A stretch of DNA of 64,000 nucleotides from Vespula vulgaris (Eukaryota; Arthropoda; Insecta; Hymenoptera; Vespidae), in assembly GCF_905475345.1 (NCBI RefSeq), contig NC_066609.1, forward strand, positions 1,330,001-1,394,000, written 5' to 3'. The number at the start of each line of letters is the position of its first letter. The stretch's first letter is position 1. The notes under the pieces are model-generated. The model worked only from the letters and a program-made list of their open reading frames with translations. It ran no database searches and had not been told where the DNA came from. Shown here piece after piece: positions 12,675 to 24,426 of this stretch. The position numbers and the translations under genes are program-made.

Positions 12675-12756
12675 TCAGGATATGATTTCTACATATTACA
12701 GGACATGATTATATACACACATTATATTTATACAATTAAATCATTAATCTTTGAAA

Positions 12757-13635
12757 TTATTTATTCTTTTCTTGGGATTTATTATTTGAATACCTTGAAT
12801 TAAAAATCTTGCATTGTAAATTTGTATTACATTCTTCTAACATAAGACATGTCAATTCAAATGTTGCAGATTTCTGATGATTTGTCACTATTAATGTTTT
12901 GAGATTATATAATTTGTATATTGCTTCTAATGCTCTCTCAGTTACATTTTTACAATCAGAAATATCTAAATACTCTAACGACGGATATTGTGCAGATATT
13001 TTGTCTATGCACCAGTCGTCAATATATTCACAGCCTTTAAAACTAAGCCATTTTAAATAATGAAGCGAATTCATATTTTTAAGTCCTTCGTAACATATTA
13101 ACGTATTACTAGCATCTATTCCAATAATTATATAATTTGGTTTATATGAATTTGGTAAACGAACAGGTTTATCCTTTGTGGCTTCTAACCAATTAGAGTT
13201 TTTAAACTTTACTTTTCCGCTCCATTCAATAACGAAATAGGCAGCAGCTATGTTACTACCCAAAGTGCTAGCTCTCTTGAAATTAAATTCTTGTTGTTTA
13301 GCAAACAATAATCTTTTATTATATTCCCACCAAGATTTAATATTACCTATAGAAAAAGTTTGAGGTGGCGGAGCTTCTGCTTTAAACCAAGAGAAACTGG
13401 TATCGCTTACAGCTTTAGGCTCTTTATCTTCCGAGCTTATACGATTTCTATGAACTATAAATCTTGAACAATCCTTTATATTACGTGGTATACGTTCCAT
13501 TAATTTATTTCCAGTGCTAAAATATTGTAAATTTTTCACTCTAACCACATGACTGGTTTTGGTTAATTCGTCAAATATCAATTTATTGACGAAATGCAGT
13601 AACAACATATCGAAGGTCAAATATGTTGCCAACAA
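12757..13635 (-). CDS. DMAC2: Distal membrane-arm assembly complex protein 2 (ATP5S-like)
   Basis: A single-exon ORF of 292 residues. DMAC2 (ATP5SL) is a mitochondrial protein needed to assemble the distal membrane arm of respiratory complex I. Seen here: an N-terminus rich in hydrophobic and basic residues that could be a mitochondrial presequence (start could also be Met10); the family segment SWWEYNKRLL near residue 101; IDASN and YEGL near residues 174-184; WLSFKGC with DDWCID (about 197-211); and leucine-rich units around LEYLDISDC and LKTLIV. Length fits the family. The related factor B (DMAC2L) is shorter and lacks the WEY block, so DMAC2 is the better call. The stop codon lies within AAT-AAA-TAA, so a poly(A) hexamer overlaps the end of the coding region. 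It is divergent from DYNLT1 upstream. Confidence 0.85.
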   Translation of the reverse strand: MLATYLTFDMLLLHFVNKLIFDELTKTSHVVRVKNLQYFSTGNKLMERIPRNIKDCSRFIVHRNRISSEDKEPKAVSDTSFSWFKAEAPPPQTFSIGNIKSWWEYNKRLLFAKQQEFNFKRASTLGSNIAAAYFVIEWSGKVKFKNSNWLEATKDKPVRLPNSYKPNYIIIGIDASNTLICYEGLKNMNSLHYLKWLSFKGCEYIDDWCIDKISAQYPSLEYLDISDCKNVTERALEAIYKLYNLKTLIVTNHQKSATFELTCLMLEECNTNLQCKIFNSRYSNNKSQEKNK

Positions 13636-14343
13636 CAGAAATTAGTCTTTTTAATATTTGTTTTACTAATATTCTTGATTGTTCTTTGAACTTAATGTAA
13701 CTTTGGTTACTTTGAGCATATTGAACTTAAATAGGTTGTAAATATTTTCGATGTTTAAACTTCGTATATTGCTTTAAACTGATTGGTTGAATTTTATCGT
13801 AAGAACCAATCAAATCCCTGTATTGTATAGAATAAATTTTTATATTTTTATTCTTTTACAAAATGTCATACACGCGATAGAATTTAACTTATTCAAACAA
13901 TAGCTTTACATTTCGAACCTCAAAATTTCTGTCATAATTAAAATGTTCTTTTTATCGACATAATATAAGAAATAAATATGGCGGCATCAGCTGCTTCTCG
14001 TACTATATTCTATATGCACTAAATATGAACGTACCATAAATGTAAAGGAAATAGAGCTATCGAATTTGTTCGAGATTTGTATTATAAACTTTCTTCTTTT
14101 TTTCTTTTCGTATATGTAAAAAAAAAGCAAATAGATTATAAGCAAATAGATATAAAATGTACTACTTCTGTTACTTGTGTCAATTTTTGATTAAATATCC
14201 CAGTGCAGTTATTTTACAAAAATATTTTGACGTATGAAAGTGTCACGCCTGTGAGTTGTCAAGGATTTATTCATTTATACATCTACATTGTGGAGTAACA
14301 TAATTTAAGGGATAAAAAATTATTTCCTTAATAATTCGTCATC
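13636..14343. promoter_or_regulatory. Bidirectional promoter between DMAC2 and DYNLT1
   Basis: About 700 bp separate the two divergent start codons. An inverted and a direct CCAAT box sit close together (ATTGG at about 13783, CCAAT at about 13807), a common arrangement in shared promoters. A GATGGCGGC-like patch is near 13978. No TATA box was identified. Assignment as a shared promoter is inferred from gene orientation. Confidence 0.55.
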
Positions 14344-14928
14344 ATGGAGGATATGCAAGAAGAGGTTAGTAATTGTTTTCTGCAAAGAAAAAAACAAAAG
14401 AATTACGATATCATTCGTAAAAAGTTTCTATATATTTTTGTCGTATACTCAAAAATATGAAATTACATTATGAATCTATAATTTAGAAATAGATTTATAT
14501 TTGAATGTGATATTAATCATTCTTGTTCATTCAGACTCAATTTGTGGTTGATACTGTAAGCAAAATTATTAAAGAAGCTATAGAAGTATCTATCGGTGGA
14601 AATGCTTATCAGCATAATAAAGTTAATCAATGGACATCGAACGTCGTTGAAGCTTGTCTAGGAAATCTTACCAGGTTACAAAAACCATATAAATATATTG
14701 GTTTGTATATTAATGATATCTCTTGATCAATTGACAAATTTTATTTCATATTTATTAACGTCGTTCTTGCAATTATTAGTTACTTGTACAATCATGCAAA
14801 AAAATGGAGCTGGATTACATACAGCGAGCTCGTGCTTTTGGGATAACGCAACCGACGGAAGCTGTACCGTACGTTGGGAAAACAAGACTATGTATTGTAT
14901 CGTTTCTGTATTTGGTTTAGGGATATAA
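14344..14928 (+). CDS. DYNLT1: Dynein light chain Tctex-type 1
   Basis: Three exons, 14344-14364, 14535-14700 and 14780-14928, join in frame to 111 residues, the normal length. The protein is a homodimeric light chain that binds dynein intermediate chain and cargo, in cytoplasmic and axonemal dynein. The sequence is close to vertebrate DYNLT1 almost throughout: FVVDTVS, KEAIEVSIGGNAYQH, KVNQWT, MQKNGAGLHTASSC, DGSCTVRWENKTMYCIVS. Exon 1 encodes only seven residues before a GTTAGT donor, so the start depends on this tiny exon; the vertebrate N-terminus also begins with MED. A poly(A) signal AATAAA lies at 14973-14978, about 45 bp after the stop. The Drosophila orthologue is Dlc90F. Confidence 0.95.
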
Positions 14929-15304
14929 TGAAGGATAACTTTCCAAATAATCTATATATTTCATGATTAAGTAATAAATATAGTAATATTAAAACAAAAA
15001 TTAAGGTATACATATGCAGCTGCAAATATCTGCACAAATTTTTCCTTTTTTCTCTTCTTTTTTTTTTCTTTTTTTTCTTTTTTTATTCTTTACTCATAAT
15101 TTTTAAGTCAAATATAAGGAAATATTTAAATACTAAGTAAAAGATCTTGAAAGTAATATTCCTGTACATTAGAATGCTTTATTATAAATATACATTTACT
15201 TGTGATGAACACATGTAGATTGCAAGAATTAAAAAAATTATATATATTTAATTATTAATTTTTTTCAAATATTTCAACTGAATTTTGCTATTATGATTGC
15301 TTTA

Positions 15305-15357
<53 letters not shown>

Positions 15358-15741
15358 CGATTTAAATAAATGCAATTATTTTCTATAGCTTGAAATAAAC
15401 TGTTTCATATTAAATTATTGTATTAATAAATTACATCATAAGGATAGAAGACTATCGATTAATACATATAAGAAACATATATATATATAAAGTGTAACTA
15501 AATAATATATTGTATGAAAGAAAGAACCTCTTTTTTGGTAGTGTTTATTTAAAATTAAAAACAAAGCTTAAGCATTTATTATTGTTTCTTTTTTTTCTTT
15601 TTTAATACTTTGTTTACCAACCGTTGTTGGAGTTTACTAATTAATATTAGTATTAGTCAAATCTATAAAAACAAAACTTGTGAATAAAATTCAATTAATA
15701 GAATACAAAAAATAGCCCAATGTTAGTCTTAAAAAAAGACT
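14929..15741. other. Convergent 3' ends of DYNLT1 and the TEX14-like gene
   Basis: DYNLT1 3'UTR with AATAAA at 14973-14978 and further hexamers near 15365 and 15393. An AT dinucleotide array of about 44 bp lies at 15308-15351. On the minus strand, AATAAA at 15580-15575 is about 160 bp past the TEX14-like stop. A short hairpin (AGTCTT / AAGACT, 15725-15742) starts right at that stop codon. No coding sequence is seen. Confidence 0.7.
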
Positions 15742-18700
15742 TTAAGTTGTTTGTTTATCAAACAAATAATTATCATAGAACATTTCATCGTCCAATAACA
15801 ACATATTAATATTTAAATTCATCAACTCTAAATTATCATCGTCGATATAGAAATCCTCTATAGAGTTATTTATTGAATGATCCTGAAATAATAAAAAATA
15901 TATTAGAATATTTCTAATGAGTTATGATCATTGTACTTACAGCCTTACGTATCGGTAGTTTGCCTAATTGCGAATTACTTCCTATTTTTGGACGAGGAAA
16001 TGTAGCTGGTAAAGAACGTCGTCTTTGTAATGAAATTTTATTATTACACTTTTTGCAATTATCTAATGTTGATAGAAAGGGCATCTCATAATCATGCTTT
16101 TCATTAATCGATATTGGTGAAAACAATTCCTTGGAATAAATTTCATTCGATAGTTCTTTATTGTTAGATTGTATCGTCTTAGAATTATGGATTGGATTTT
16201 TTAATCGGTAGATAATTTTTTCATACTCTTCGTGTTCTCTTGTAAAATCATTCGAATTGATCTTAGTGTCATAGACATTATTTTCCAATGTTTCGGTATC
16301 AACAGGTATATTGTGACTTAGCAAAGATGATCTATACATATAGTCCATTTTCTCTTTATTTTTTATTTCTTCGATATCATCGGTATAAGTTAAATCATAA
16401 GCTTTATCGATAACAGGTTTGTTAATGTACGTTTTCTGTGTTGTAGTATTAATATTACTGTAAGATTGAGAAGGTAAGCATGAATTGATCGCGTCATTGT
16501 GAGTAGACGTTGAACAGATTATTTCAGTTGCACGATCTAACGCATCTTTCAGAACTTGTAAAGAGTTATTTTTATTATTCACTATTTGCTCCGGCTCAGG
16601 TACATTTTCTATAAGTACCCTATTATTTTGCTTATTTTTTTCTGTAGAAACAAAATAAATATATTTCATAGGTTTCTAACATATGTTACATATTATAAAA
16701 TATATTATTCGTTCGTCACAAACCTGATTTGTTGTTTATATTATATGTTTCTGAACGTTTCATGATACCTAATTTTGAATACATATTTTCAGGATTTTCT
16801 TGAAATGTTTGCTGTTAATAAAATTAAAAAAATTAATATATCAATTTTAATTGCATGTATTAAATACTAATTACCATGTCATTTTGGTCCTCTTTCCTCA
16901 TTTTCGATATACAGATTTCTTTTTCTTTTTTCCATAAGGACGATTCAAAAAAGCTTCGAGGATCTGGGATTAATACTCGTGGTTGCATTATTGCATTTTT
17001 AATATTGCTAGGCATCTGCGAGTAAGGTTGCTATATAAGAAAAAATAATACCGATATAAAAAATAATTCACTGATAATAATATTACATTGATATAAGTAA
17101 ATGAAGAAAAAAAAAAATAAAGAAAGAAAGAAAGAACTATTATTGCAAAAATACTTTGCGAGTTGTTTGATTAGGAGATACGTAGGATGAATCATACGAG
17201 CCAGGAGATTTGTTAAACTTTGGTTCTAAACATGTTTTATGACTAGCGGGTTTATGTGGCTCGTAATCTTTACTTTTCACTTTGGACAATAGCTCCGTCT
17301 CCGTGACTGAACCTATTGAAATAAAATAATATTTAGAGATTCCATTTCTAAATGCAATAAAACATATCCTTTTAACATTATATATTACTCTTACTTCTTA
17401 AACTTTCACTTTGTTCAAATAACTGAGGTGAGCCGATACCATTAAAAAAACGTTCTCTTCTATTAGCAAGAAGTTCTTTCAAACGTTGCAAATTGATACG
17501 TGCATTTACATCAACTGGAATATCTTCGACAAGATTAGTAACTCCAGGAGGTGACGGTGATATAGAGCTATTATCAGATTCCGACAGATTTTTAGGTATT
17601 CTCACTTTCCTATATATATTATTCGATGTCATAGATTTTTTTAATTGCTGCGACTTTCTAAATGTATTGAACGATTGTAATTTGGGCGTGCCAGGATCCA
17701 CATTGTTATTTTTCTTTTTTGTTTCTCTATTTTCTCGATCCAACAAATTACTCTCTTTATGGTTATTATACATATTAGATAGATCGTTTTGAATTATGGT
17801 ATTTACATTGGGATTTGGTACATCTGTGAAGACTTCAGAATCACATGTTCGAACTTTAGTTCTTGTAGGATCCAAACATTCTTTAATTTTGATAGAATCA
17901 AAATATTCCTTAGTTTCGGTAGGATACAAACATTTTGTATTTTTTGAAAGATCTAAACATTCTTCAGTTACAGTCTTTGGTGAAGAGATTTTATGATAAT
18001 TTGTTGTAATTGAAGCTTCGACGGTTGATGTTACAATTGTCTTATTAATTTCTTTTTTGTCTTTTTTATATTCATCCATGTATACAGGATCCTTATGTTC
18101 GTATTGTATCTAAAATTATGATTATGATATTAACAATAACAATAATAATAATAATTATAATAATGATATAACAAAAATTTTTAACCAATTGTAAGTCGGT
18201 TAAACTCACCTCAAGACTTTGCAACAATCTACGTATTTTATTAATATCGATATTTCGTTTAGCAATATCAATTTGTAAGGCAATTTCTAATAAACTATTA
18301 ATTAATGGTATGGAACTGCATAAATCTATAGGGATACCATGTTTCAATTGTAAATACTGTTTCTTGACATCTGAAATATCGCAGTTGGTCCATGGTACAC
18401 GCACTGTTAAACAATTGGATATATGTAAAAATATTATATACATGTAAATATTTTTAATGAAAAATATTATAACAAAAAAGGACAATCAAAGAAAAAAAAA
18501 AAAAGAAAAGGAATGATAACTTCTGATTTATTTTTCAAATTATCTCATATAAATTTTGTAAATATAAATTAGTACATTAGTACTAATAATAGTCCCTCTT
18601 TCTCTCTCTTTATGTTAAAGAGAAAAAGAGAGAGAGAGAGAGAGAGAAAGATAAGAGAAGAGATAACGTAGATCTCTTCCTTATCATTCAAGCAAACTAC

Positions 18701-21700
18701 AGAATTAATGAAATCAAATCAAAGCTTACTCGTGCACATTTCCCATATAAGTAAGGCAAGCCCATAAACGTCGCTCTCTTTGCAAGATATACCAGAAAAT
18801 AATTCTGGTGCTTGCCATCTAAATATCTCACCGCGTAGAATATCCTCGTACTCTTGCTTGGGCTTTGGCTACAATGAAAAGGAGAAGAAAGAAACATTAA
18901 AGGGAAAAAGAAAGAAATAAAATATACAAATAACAACAAAAAATAAAAACAACAAACAAACAAACAAACAAACAAATCAATGGATGAATCGTCTTTCAAA
19001 AAGAAAAAAAGAAAAAAAATGAAAAAAAAAAGAAGAGAGGAGCGGTGTGACCAAAAAAAAAAGGAAATAAAAATAAAAATAAAAAAAGAAAAGAATCCAT
19101 GAGAGACAGAAATTCCATCTAATTCATGGTCATGCTATTTAATTAAATCCGTTTGAACGACTTTCGTGAATCCAAATTATTCTCTACCGGTCTACCTAGA
19201 TCCCGCGTTTTAAGTTTCATCCGGCACCATTGCAATAAACCTCGGTCATGGTAGAACGATTTTATACAGAAATCTACATTTCGTAGGAAACTAACAATGT
19301 GTACACTGTGTCCCGAGTTTCCTGCATTTCAACGTCGCTGGGTGCGTCACGTGAATCACGGAAATGACGTATACCATCACCATCACCATCACCATCACCA
19401 TCACCATCATCACCACCACCACCACCACCACCACCACTACCATCATCTCCTCCTCCTCCTCCTCCTTCTCCACCTCATCCTCATCCACTGTTATCCCATT
19501 AAATCTTTCCTATTAACAAAGGTATTTCTCTTCGTTGGAACGCAACGGCGCAACAACCGATTAAAAAAAAAGAAAAGAGAAAAAAAAAAGAAGAAAATTC
19601 TATTTTATTTTCATATACAGGGTGTCTCTAATTTGACGGTACAACATGATATAGTATTGAACTTCTGCTTTTTTTTTTTTTTTTTTTTTTAATATATATA
19701 TAAAGAAATTTGCTTTTTGAAACGAATTGATATTTTGCAGGTATCAATAAATGTATATTTATATTTACAATTAGATATATCACCTTGCACTACTTGTGTA
19801 TATTATAGTTGACATTTCTTACATTGGGATAATAATAGATAAAAAATGATGTAATAGTGATTTTATTTTATTTATTTTATTATTGTAAGGATTATTGATA
19901 ATTATTGATAATGAATTGAAAAGTTTCATTGATTAGTACAAACGAGGTCAACTGTATTTTTACTTGTAGTTGATTTATTCGTCGTGTGCAAATGAAAATG
20001 AACTTTGTTTTCTTTTTTTTTTTACTCTACATAATTTCGACACACACACGCACGCACATATATTTTTTGTCTACGTAAAATCAATCCTTTTTAGATTGTA
20101 TCGCGAAATCGAAAACACCCTGTATATTGTCAGTATACATTTAACATTGAATTTATTAATCGATTCTAATAATATGATCTTGAAAAATTGTTATAAAACT
20201 ACTAGAAATTTCCATAATGTATCAATGTCAATTATAAGATTTTTTTTTTCCTATAATACTTCAAATCATTATAAGATAATTTTCTATAAATAATTTCTAT
20301 TATACATAGATACATACATACATACATATATATATATATGATCATGTATATATGATCTATTATACATATATATAATCAATTTCATATACATGATCAATTT
20401 TCTATTTTTTCTCTATTTTTCTTTTTTTTTATATAATATGATCTATATCTTAACAAATTAATATAATATTATTGACATTTTTATTAATATTATTAATTTT
20501 TATATCATTAAAAAAAAAAGATTAGTATTATTTTTTTTGTTTTTGAAAAAGATTCATTCTTTCAGAAAGAATCTAAAAAAAAAAATAAAATAAAATAAAA
20601 TAAAAGAAAATAAAAAAGGAGAAAGATAGTATTGAAAGATGGCTTACTTTAGTCAAGTTGATTGCCAATTCCCATCCTGCTAGTTTAACAGTTTCACCAA
20701 AGGCGAGATAAACGCAATGCGAACTAATAGCACTGTGAACGTAACCACGCATGTGTGCATGCCTAAGTGCATCAGCCAGTTTACCGGCGAACCTTGCCAT
20801 CTCTCGAACGGAAATTCGTTCGCCTTGCTCGTGCATGTAATTGTAAAGGGTACAGTCTACAGGTTCGAGAATCGATACAAGCCCGTAATCTTCCGTACGC
20901 GTCATCGCCATTAACATCACTATGTTTGGATGTCGAATCTTCCTAAAAAAGAAAAAAGAAAAAAAAAATGAGAAAGTAATTGTTAACATTCCAATTTAAA
21001 AAACTTTCTAAGATATCATGTAATGGAACCTGCTGAATGTAAAATATTATTTATTAATAATTCAATCGAAATTTTTATATTCAGTAAGATAAATGTCTAG
21101 AATCTGTAATCATGAATCTTGAGATATAATGCGATCACGTTTAAGCTGCTCAAAGTGAAATATTATTTTTTAACATTTCAACAATAAAATGTTATACGCC
21201 CAAAAGAGATATCTAGAATCTCTTTAGAGTCATGAGATATCGTATACTGAAAGTGAAATATCTTTTTTTTTTCCTCAACATTTCAATTCAAATTTTCTGA
21301 TTTAGACCAAAAATGCAAAAATAGAAAAGATATATATATTTAAAATTTGCGGTCATGGATTACTAAGATGTCGTCGCGTGATCACGTGACAGACTATTTG
21401 AAAATGAAATATTATATTTTGTGACAATTCAAATAAAAATTTTATCCCTCCAAAATAAATATTAATTATTGATGGATACTGGGAATTTAAGAAACGAAAC
21501 ATTTCTCTTTTTAACGATTCGATTGAAATTTTATTTTGTGCAAGAGAGATATTTAAGTGTCTGTAGAATTAGTTATCACGTGATCACGTGGAGAACGATG
21601 GTAATACGATGATTGTTGAAAGTGAAATATCGCAACGTAAACTTTCTCACATTCGATTGAAATCACAAAAGAAAAAGGAAACTCATAACTTACGTGAGAA

Positions 21701-22248
21701 TTTCCATGTCGGTTTTGACCGCGTTTCGACATTCCGGATGCGTTTGCCTTTTCAACGAGATCCGTGTGTTTTCCCATTCGGCATATATCAACTCCAAATA
21801 TCGATCCTCCGTTCCAGCGACCGATCCAATCTCAAAGATCTCCGAGGCCGTTACATTTGGTACATCCAATAATAATGTTGAATTGTCTTCATTTTGTATC
21901 GTCTTTTGTTCGTTATCCTTATCGTTATCATCATCGTTTTCGTCGTCGTTACCATTGTCCGTTAACAAACTAACACCCTTTATATCCAAACTGTTTTGCG
22001 ATTGTGCATCTAACATAGTTGTTGAAAATCTTCGACGATCCATGAACGCTTGTAATGCGTTTCGATAAGATTCACTGAAAAATAAAAATATATATATGTA
22101 AATGTATGTACGTGTGTGTACATATATGGACTAACGTGAAATAATAAATTGTAATTCGTCAATCGTATGCTTCAGGTTAACAATTTTAAATTTCCCGCTT
22201 CGTTCGATCTTCTTATTTTATTTTTTACTCCCGCCATATTGCTTTTCT

Positions 22249-22298
<50 letters not shown>

Positions 22299-23924
22299 TT
22301 TTTCTATCTTTGTCATTAGTTACTTACTTAGATATCTCCTGTTAAAAAGCGCGAAATTTGTAAATACTATAAGAAACTTTATAAGACTATGATACAATAT
22401 ATAGATATTAAGATAAAATAGATAGAGGAGATATAAGATATAAGAAAAAATTAAATAATTATTACACGCATATTATCATTATATTAATAATCATGTGTGT
22501 GTGTGTGTGTGTGTGTGTATAATCATATTCATATCGTGTGATCGTTATTAAGAATATTTGTTGATTCGAACGCATTTGAAACATTGTTAAAAATTGTTAA
22601 TACGATCACAAAAACGAAACAAAATTGATATCAATCCTCAAATTATAGAAGATCGCACTTGCGATCGTAAATTTTTTACAATGAAAATTTTTTTATATCA
22701 TTTCATTATTTATTTATTTATTTATTTAAGGGATTTATTTAAAAGTTAAAAATTAAAACAAAAAAAAAAGGACGAATCTTTCACTCGATTCAAAAAAAAT
22801 TCTGATGCGTTATCAAAAAATCATTTGCACGATCACGAAGCAGTGATTCTCAATTATCGAATTAAAAATCTTACATTTACGATAATTATGGATCGTAGAT
22901 TTAAACAATTAATTTCTCACCGTTCGATCTGTTTTCTTTCGAATCCGTTCATTTTTGTTTTCTTTTTCTTTCACTTTCACCCTTTCACTCTTTATTCATC
23001 TATTTTTATTACTCGAAACAACGATCCCATTGAAAAGTGAGAGATTCAGAAAAGAAGAATATTAAAGAACGCAATAAAATAATTTGTTAAATTGTAAGAA
23101 ATTGTTAACACGATTCTAAAGCACAAACAAATACACACACAAAGTAGTCACCAATTTTTAACTCTTTAAATTAAAACAACCATAATGTCGATCGTAAATA
23201 ATAAAAATGTATTCTTAATCCACTTAAACGAATTTCTTTTTCAATTTAAACACGTTCGAAAGATTCTCAAGAAATAATTCGTGCGACCGTAAAGTAACGG
23301 TGCTCAACCTTCGAATTAAAAATCGTACGTTTAGAAGAGATTCGTTGAAAAATTTCTCAATTTCTCAAACGAGAATTTCGTTTTCAATTTAAACACGTTC
23401 GAAAGATTCTCAAGAAATAATTCGTGCAACCGTAAAGCAACGGTTCTCAACCCTCGGGTTAAAAATCGTACGTTTAAAAACGATTCTCAATTTAAAAAAT
23501 TCTTAATTTCTCAAACGAACTTTATTTATTTATTTATTTATTTTTTTTTTTCGACTTAGAAACGTCCCAAAGATTCACAAGAGATAATCCGCGCGATCGT
23601 AATATCGTACTTACAATCCTGAAATAAAAAATCGCACGTTTGAAAGAGATATATTAAAAAGTTCTCAATTTCCCGAACGAACTGTATTTTTATTTATTTA
23701 TTTTTTTTCGATTTAGACACGTTCGAAAGATTCACAAGAAATAATTCCACGCGCATTAATAAAACGTCCAATGACATTTGATCATACGTTTGAATGAGGT
23801 TATGCCGGATCCGTGTAGAAAGGAAATAAAAAATAGAATTGAGAACTTACGCGCTTTCATCGGCACTTTTGGCCCTTTGTCGTCGTTTTTTTGCGTTGCA
23901 AATCGTCGTATAAGAAATCGACAT
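15742..23924 (-). CDS. Inactive serine/threonine protein kinase, TEX14-like
   Basis: Eleven exons join in frame: 23924-23851, 22074-21694, 20942-20648, 18868-18730, 18403-18210, 18109-17395, 17312-17155, 17030-16875, 16811-16724, 16641-15941, 15882-15742. They encode about 1013 residues. A kinase-like domain spans about 95-361: ISLK (beta-3 Lys near 132), an alpha-C Glu in TDMEIL, KIRHPNIVMLMA, then GYVHSAISSH where an active kinase has HRDxxxxN, and KLAGW where it has DFG. Catalytic Asp, Asn and metal Asp are all absent, so it should be catalytically dead. The pattern (VH-S/R-x-x-x-SH and a degenerate DFG) resembles TEX14, the vertebrate germ-cell intercellular-bridge pseudokinase. TEX14's N-terminal ankyrin repeats are not seen. 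The rest (about 362-1013) is polar and probably disordered, ending in an acidic tail. The ATG in the first exon follows a CCAAT-rich promoter. Another pseudokinase family is possible. Confidence 0.65.
19376..19440. repeat. (CAT/CAC)n trinucleotide array
   Basis: About 65 bp alternating ACCATC and CACCAC units, followed by CTC/CTT repeats. It opens a poly-His frame on plus and a poly-Val/Met frame on minus, neither of which looks like a gene. Confidence 0.95.
19618..20122. mobile_element. Non-autonomous TIR element (MITE-like), about 505 bp
   Basis: The left end starts CAGGGTGTCTCTAATTTG and the right end, read on the minus strand, starts CAGGGTGTTTTCGATTTC; the imperfect inverted match extends about 27 bp (both reach a TACAA block). 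Both ends are flanked by TA, the target duplication of Tc1/mariner-type transposons. There is no transposase ORF, and the interior is AT-rich. It lies in an intron of the TEX14-like gene. It shares the first eight TIR bases with two other elements in this window. Confidence 0.65.
20990..21693. repeat. Degenerate tandem array, about six copies of roughly 95-150 bp
   Basis: Copies begin near 21040, 21155, 21249, 21400, 21494 and 21619 with variants of GAAAGTGAAATATTATTTTT. This is followed by AACATTTCAATTCAAATTTT-like sequence, then AGAGATATCTAGAATCTG-like sequence and a GTCATGAGATAT or GATCACGTG segment. Copies are diverged, so this is an old expansion. The last copy runs to the donor site of the neighbouring exon. 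Two copies contain the palindromic GTGATCACGTG core (about 21380 and 21577). Confidence 0.7.
22075..23850. repeat. TEX14-like first intron with CT tract and degenerate tandem array
   Basis: A CT microsatellite lies at about 22243-22295 and a GT array at 22496-22517. From about 22800 to 23800 a diverged unit recurs: a block with CGTGCGACCGTAAAGTAACG, then CTCAACC, then TTAAAAATCGTACGTTT is found near 22826, 23277, 23418, 23588 and, weakly, 23742. It alternates with AAACACGTTCGAAAGATTC and AAGAAATAATTC blocks. Spacing is about 140-170 bp where adjacent. No coding exon is seen. Confidence 0.65.
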
Positions 23925-23983
23925 TTTTCTCTGTTTTTCTTTCTTTCTTTCTCCCTCTCCCTCTCTCACTCGTTCACTCACTA

Positions 23984-24018
<35 letters not shown>

Positions 24019-24099
24019 GTCTCTCTATGTCCCTTTGAAATCTTTACTTTCCTTTCATACTATTTTTTGTTTTTTATCTATCACTTCTCTGATCTAACC

Positions 24100-24330
24100 G
24101 ATTATGACAGACACTGACAAATTCGACAATCGATGAACGATGGCACCACCGGTTAGAGTTAACTAACCAAAATTATGAAAACCAATCAGAATAATTGATA
24201 TGTTTTACATCTTATTGGTCCAATGAATAAAATTTCGAGTAAACGATTTAAGAAACGCGTTATCTCATTGGCTCGTTTATGTCGTAATTTTTTATTGGTT
24301 AATTAGACGATTACCGTTACTTTTTATAGA
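24100..24330. promoter_or_regulatory. CCAAT-box cluster, probable promoter of the TEX14-like gene
   Basis: Five CCAAT boxes in either orientation fall within about 120 bp (24182, 24214, 24220, 24267, 24294). The nearest coding start on the minus strand is at 23924, so the cluster is about 260-370 bp upstream, with a CT-rich stretch (23935-24020) as probable 5'UTR. Transcription to the right is also possible, because plus-strand spliced exons start at 25430. NF-Y-type binding is inferred from the motif alone. Confidence 0.5.
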
Positions 24331-24426
24331 TATGCATATTAGATATGCATACATATATATATATAATTCCTCTTTCCCTCTCCACCCTAAATGCCATCAT
24401 ACATTTAGTACATCGCGTATACTTAC

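Larger units (their letters stand above)
18869..20647. other. TEX14-like intron with simple repeats and a MITE-like element
   Basis: A 1.8 kb intron. 18950-18980 is an AAAC tract. 19140-19330 has balanced composition without an ORF. 19376-19440 is a CAT/CAC array, 19618-20122 a terminal-inverted-repeat element, and 20300-20620 A/T-rich filler with short palindromic TATATA stretches. Confidence 0.8.

Noticed and set aside
17395..18109. CEP55-binding GPPxxxY motif expected in TEX14
   Set aside because: Only a loosely similar SPPGVTNL segment is present, so the bridge-targeting motif of mammalian TEX14 is not claimed.
19297..19692. Poly-His reading frame
   Set aside because: It is produced by the CAT/CAC array and flanking CTC repeats, with no start context or splice support.
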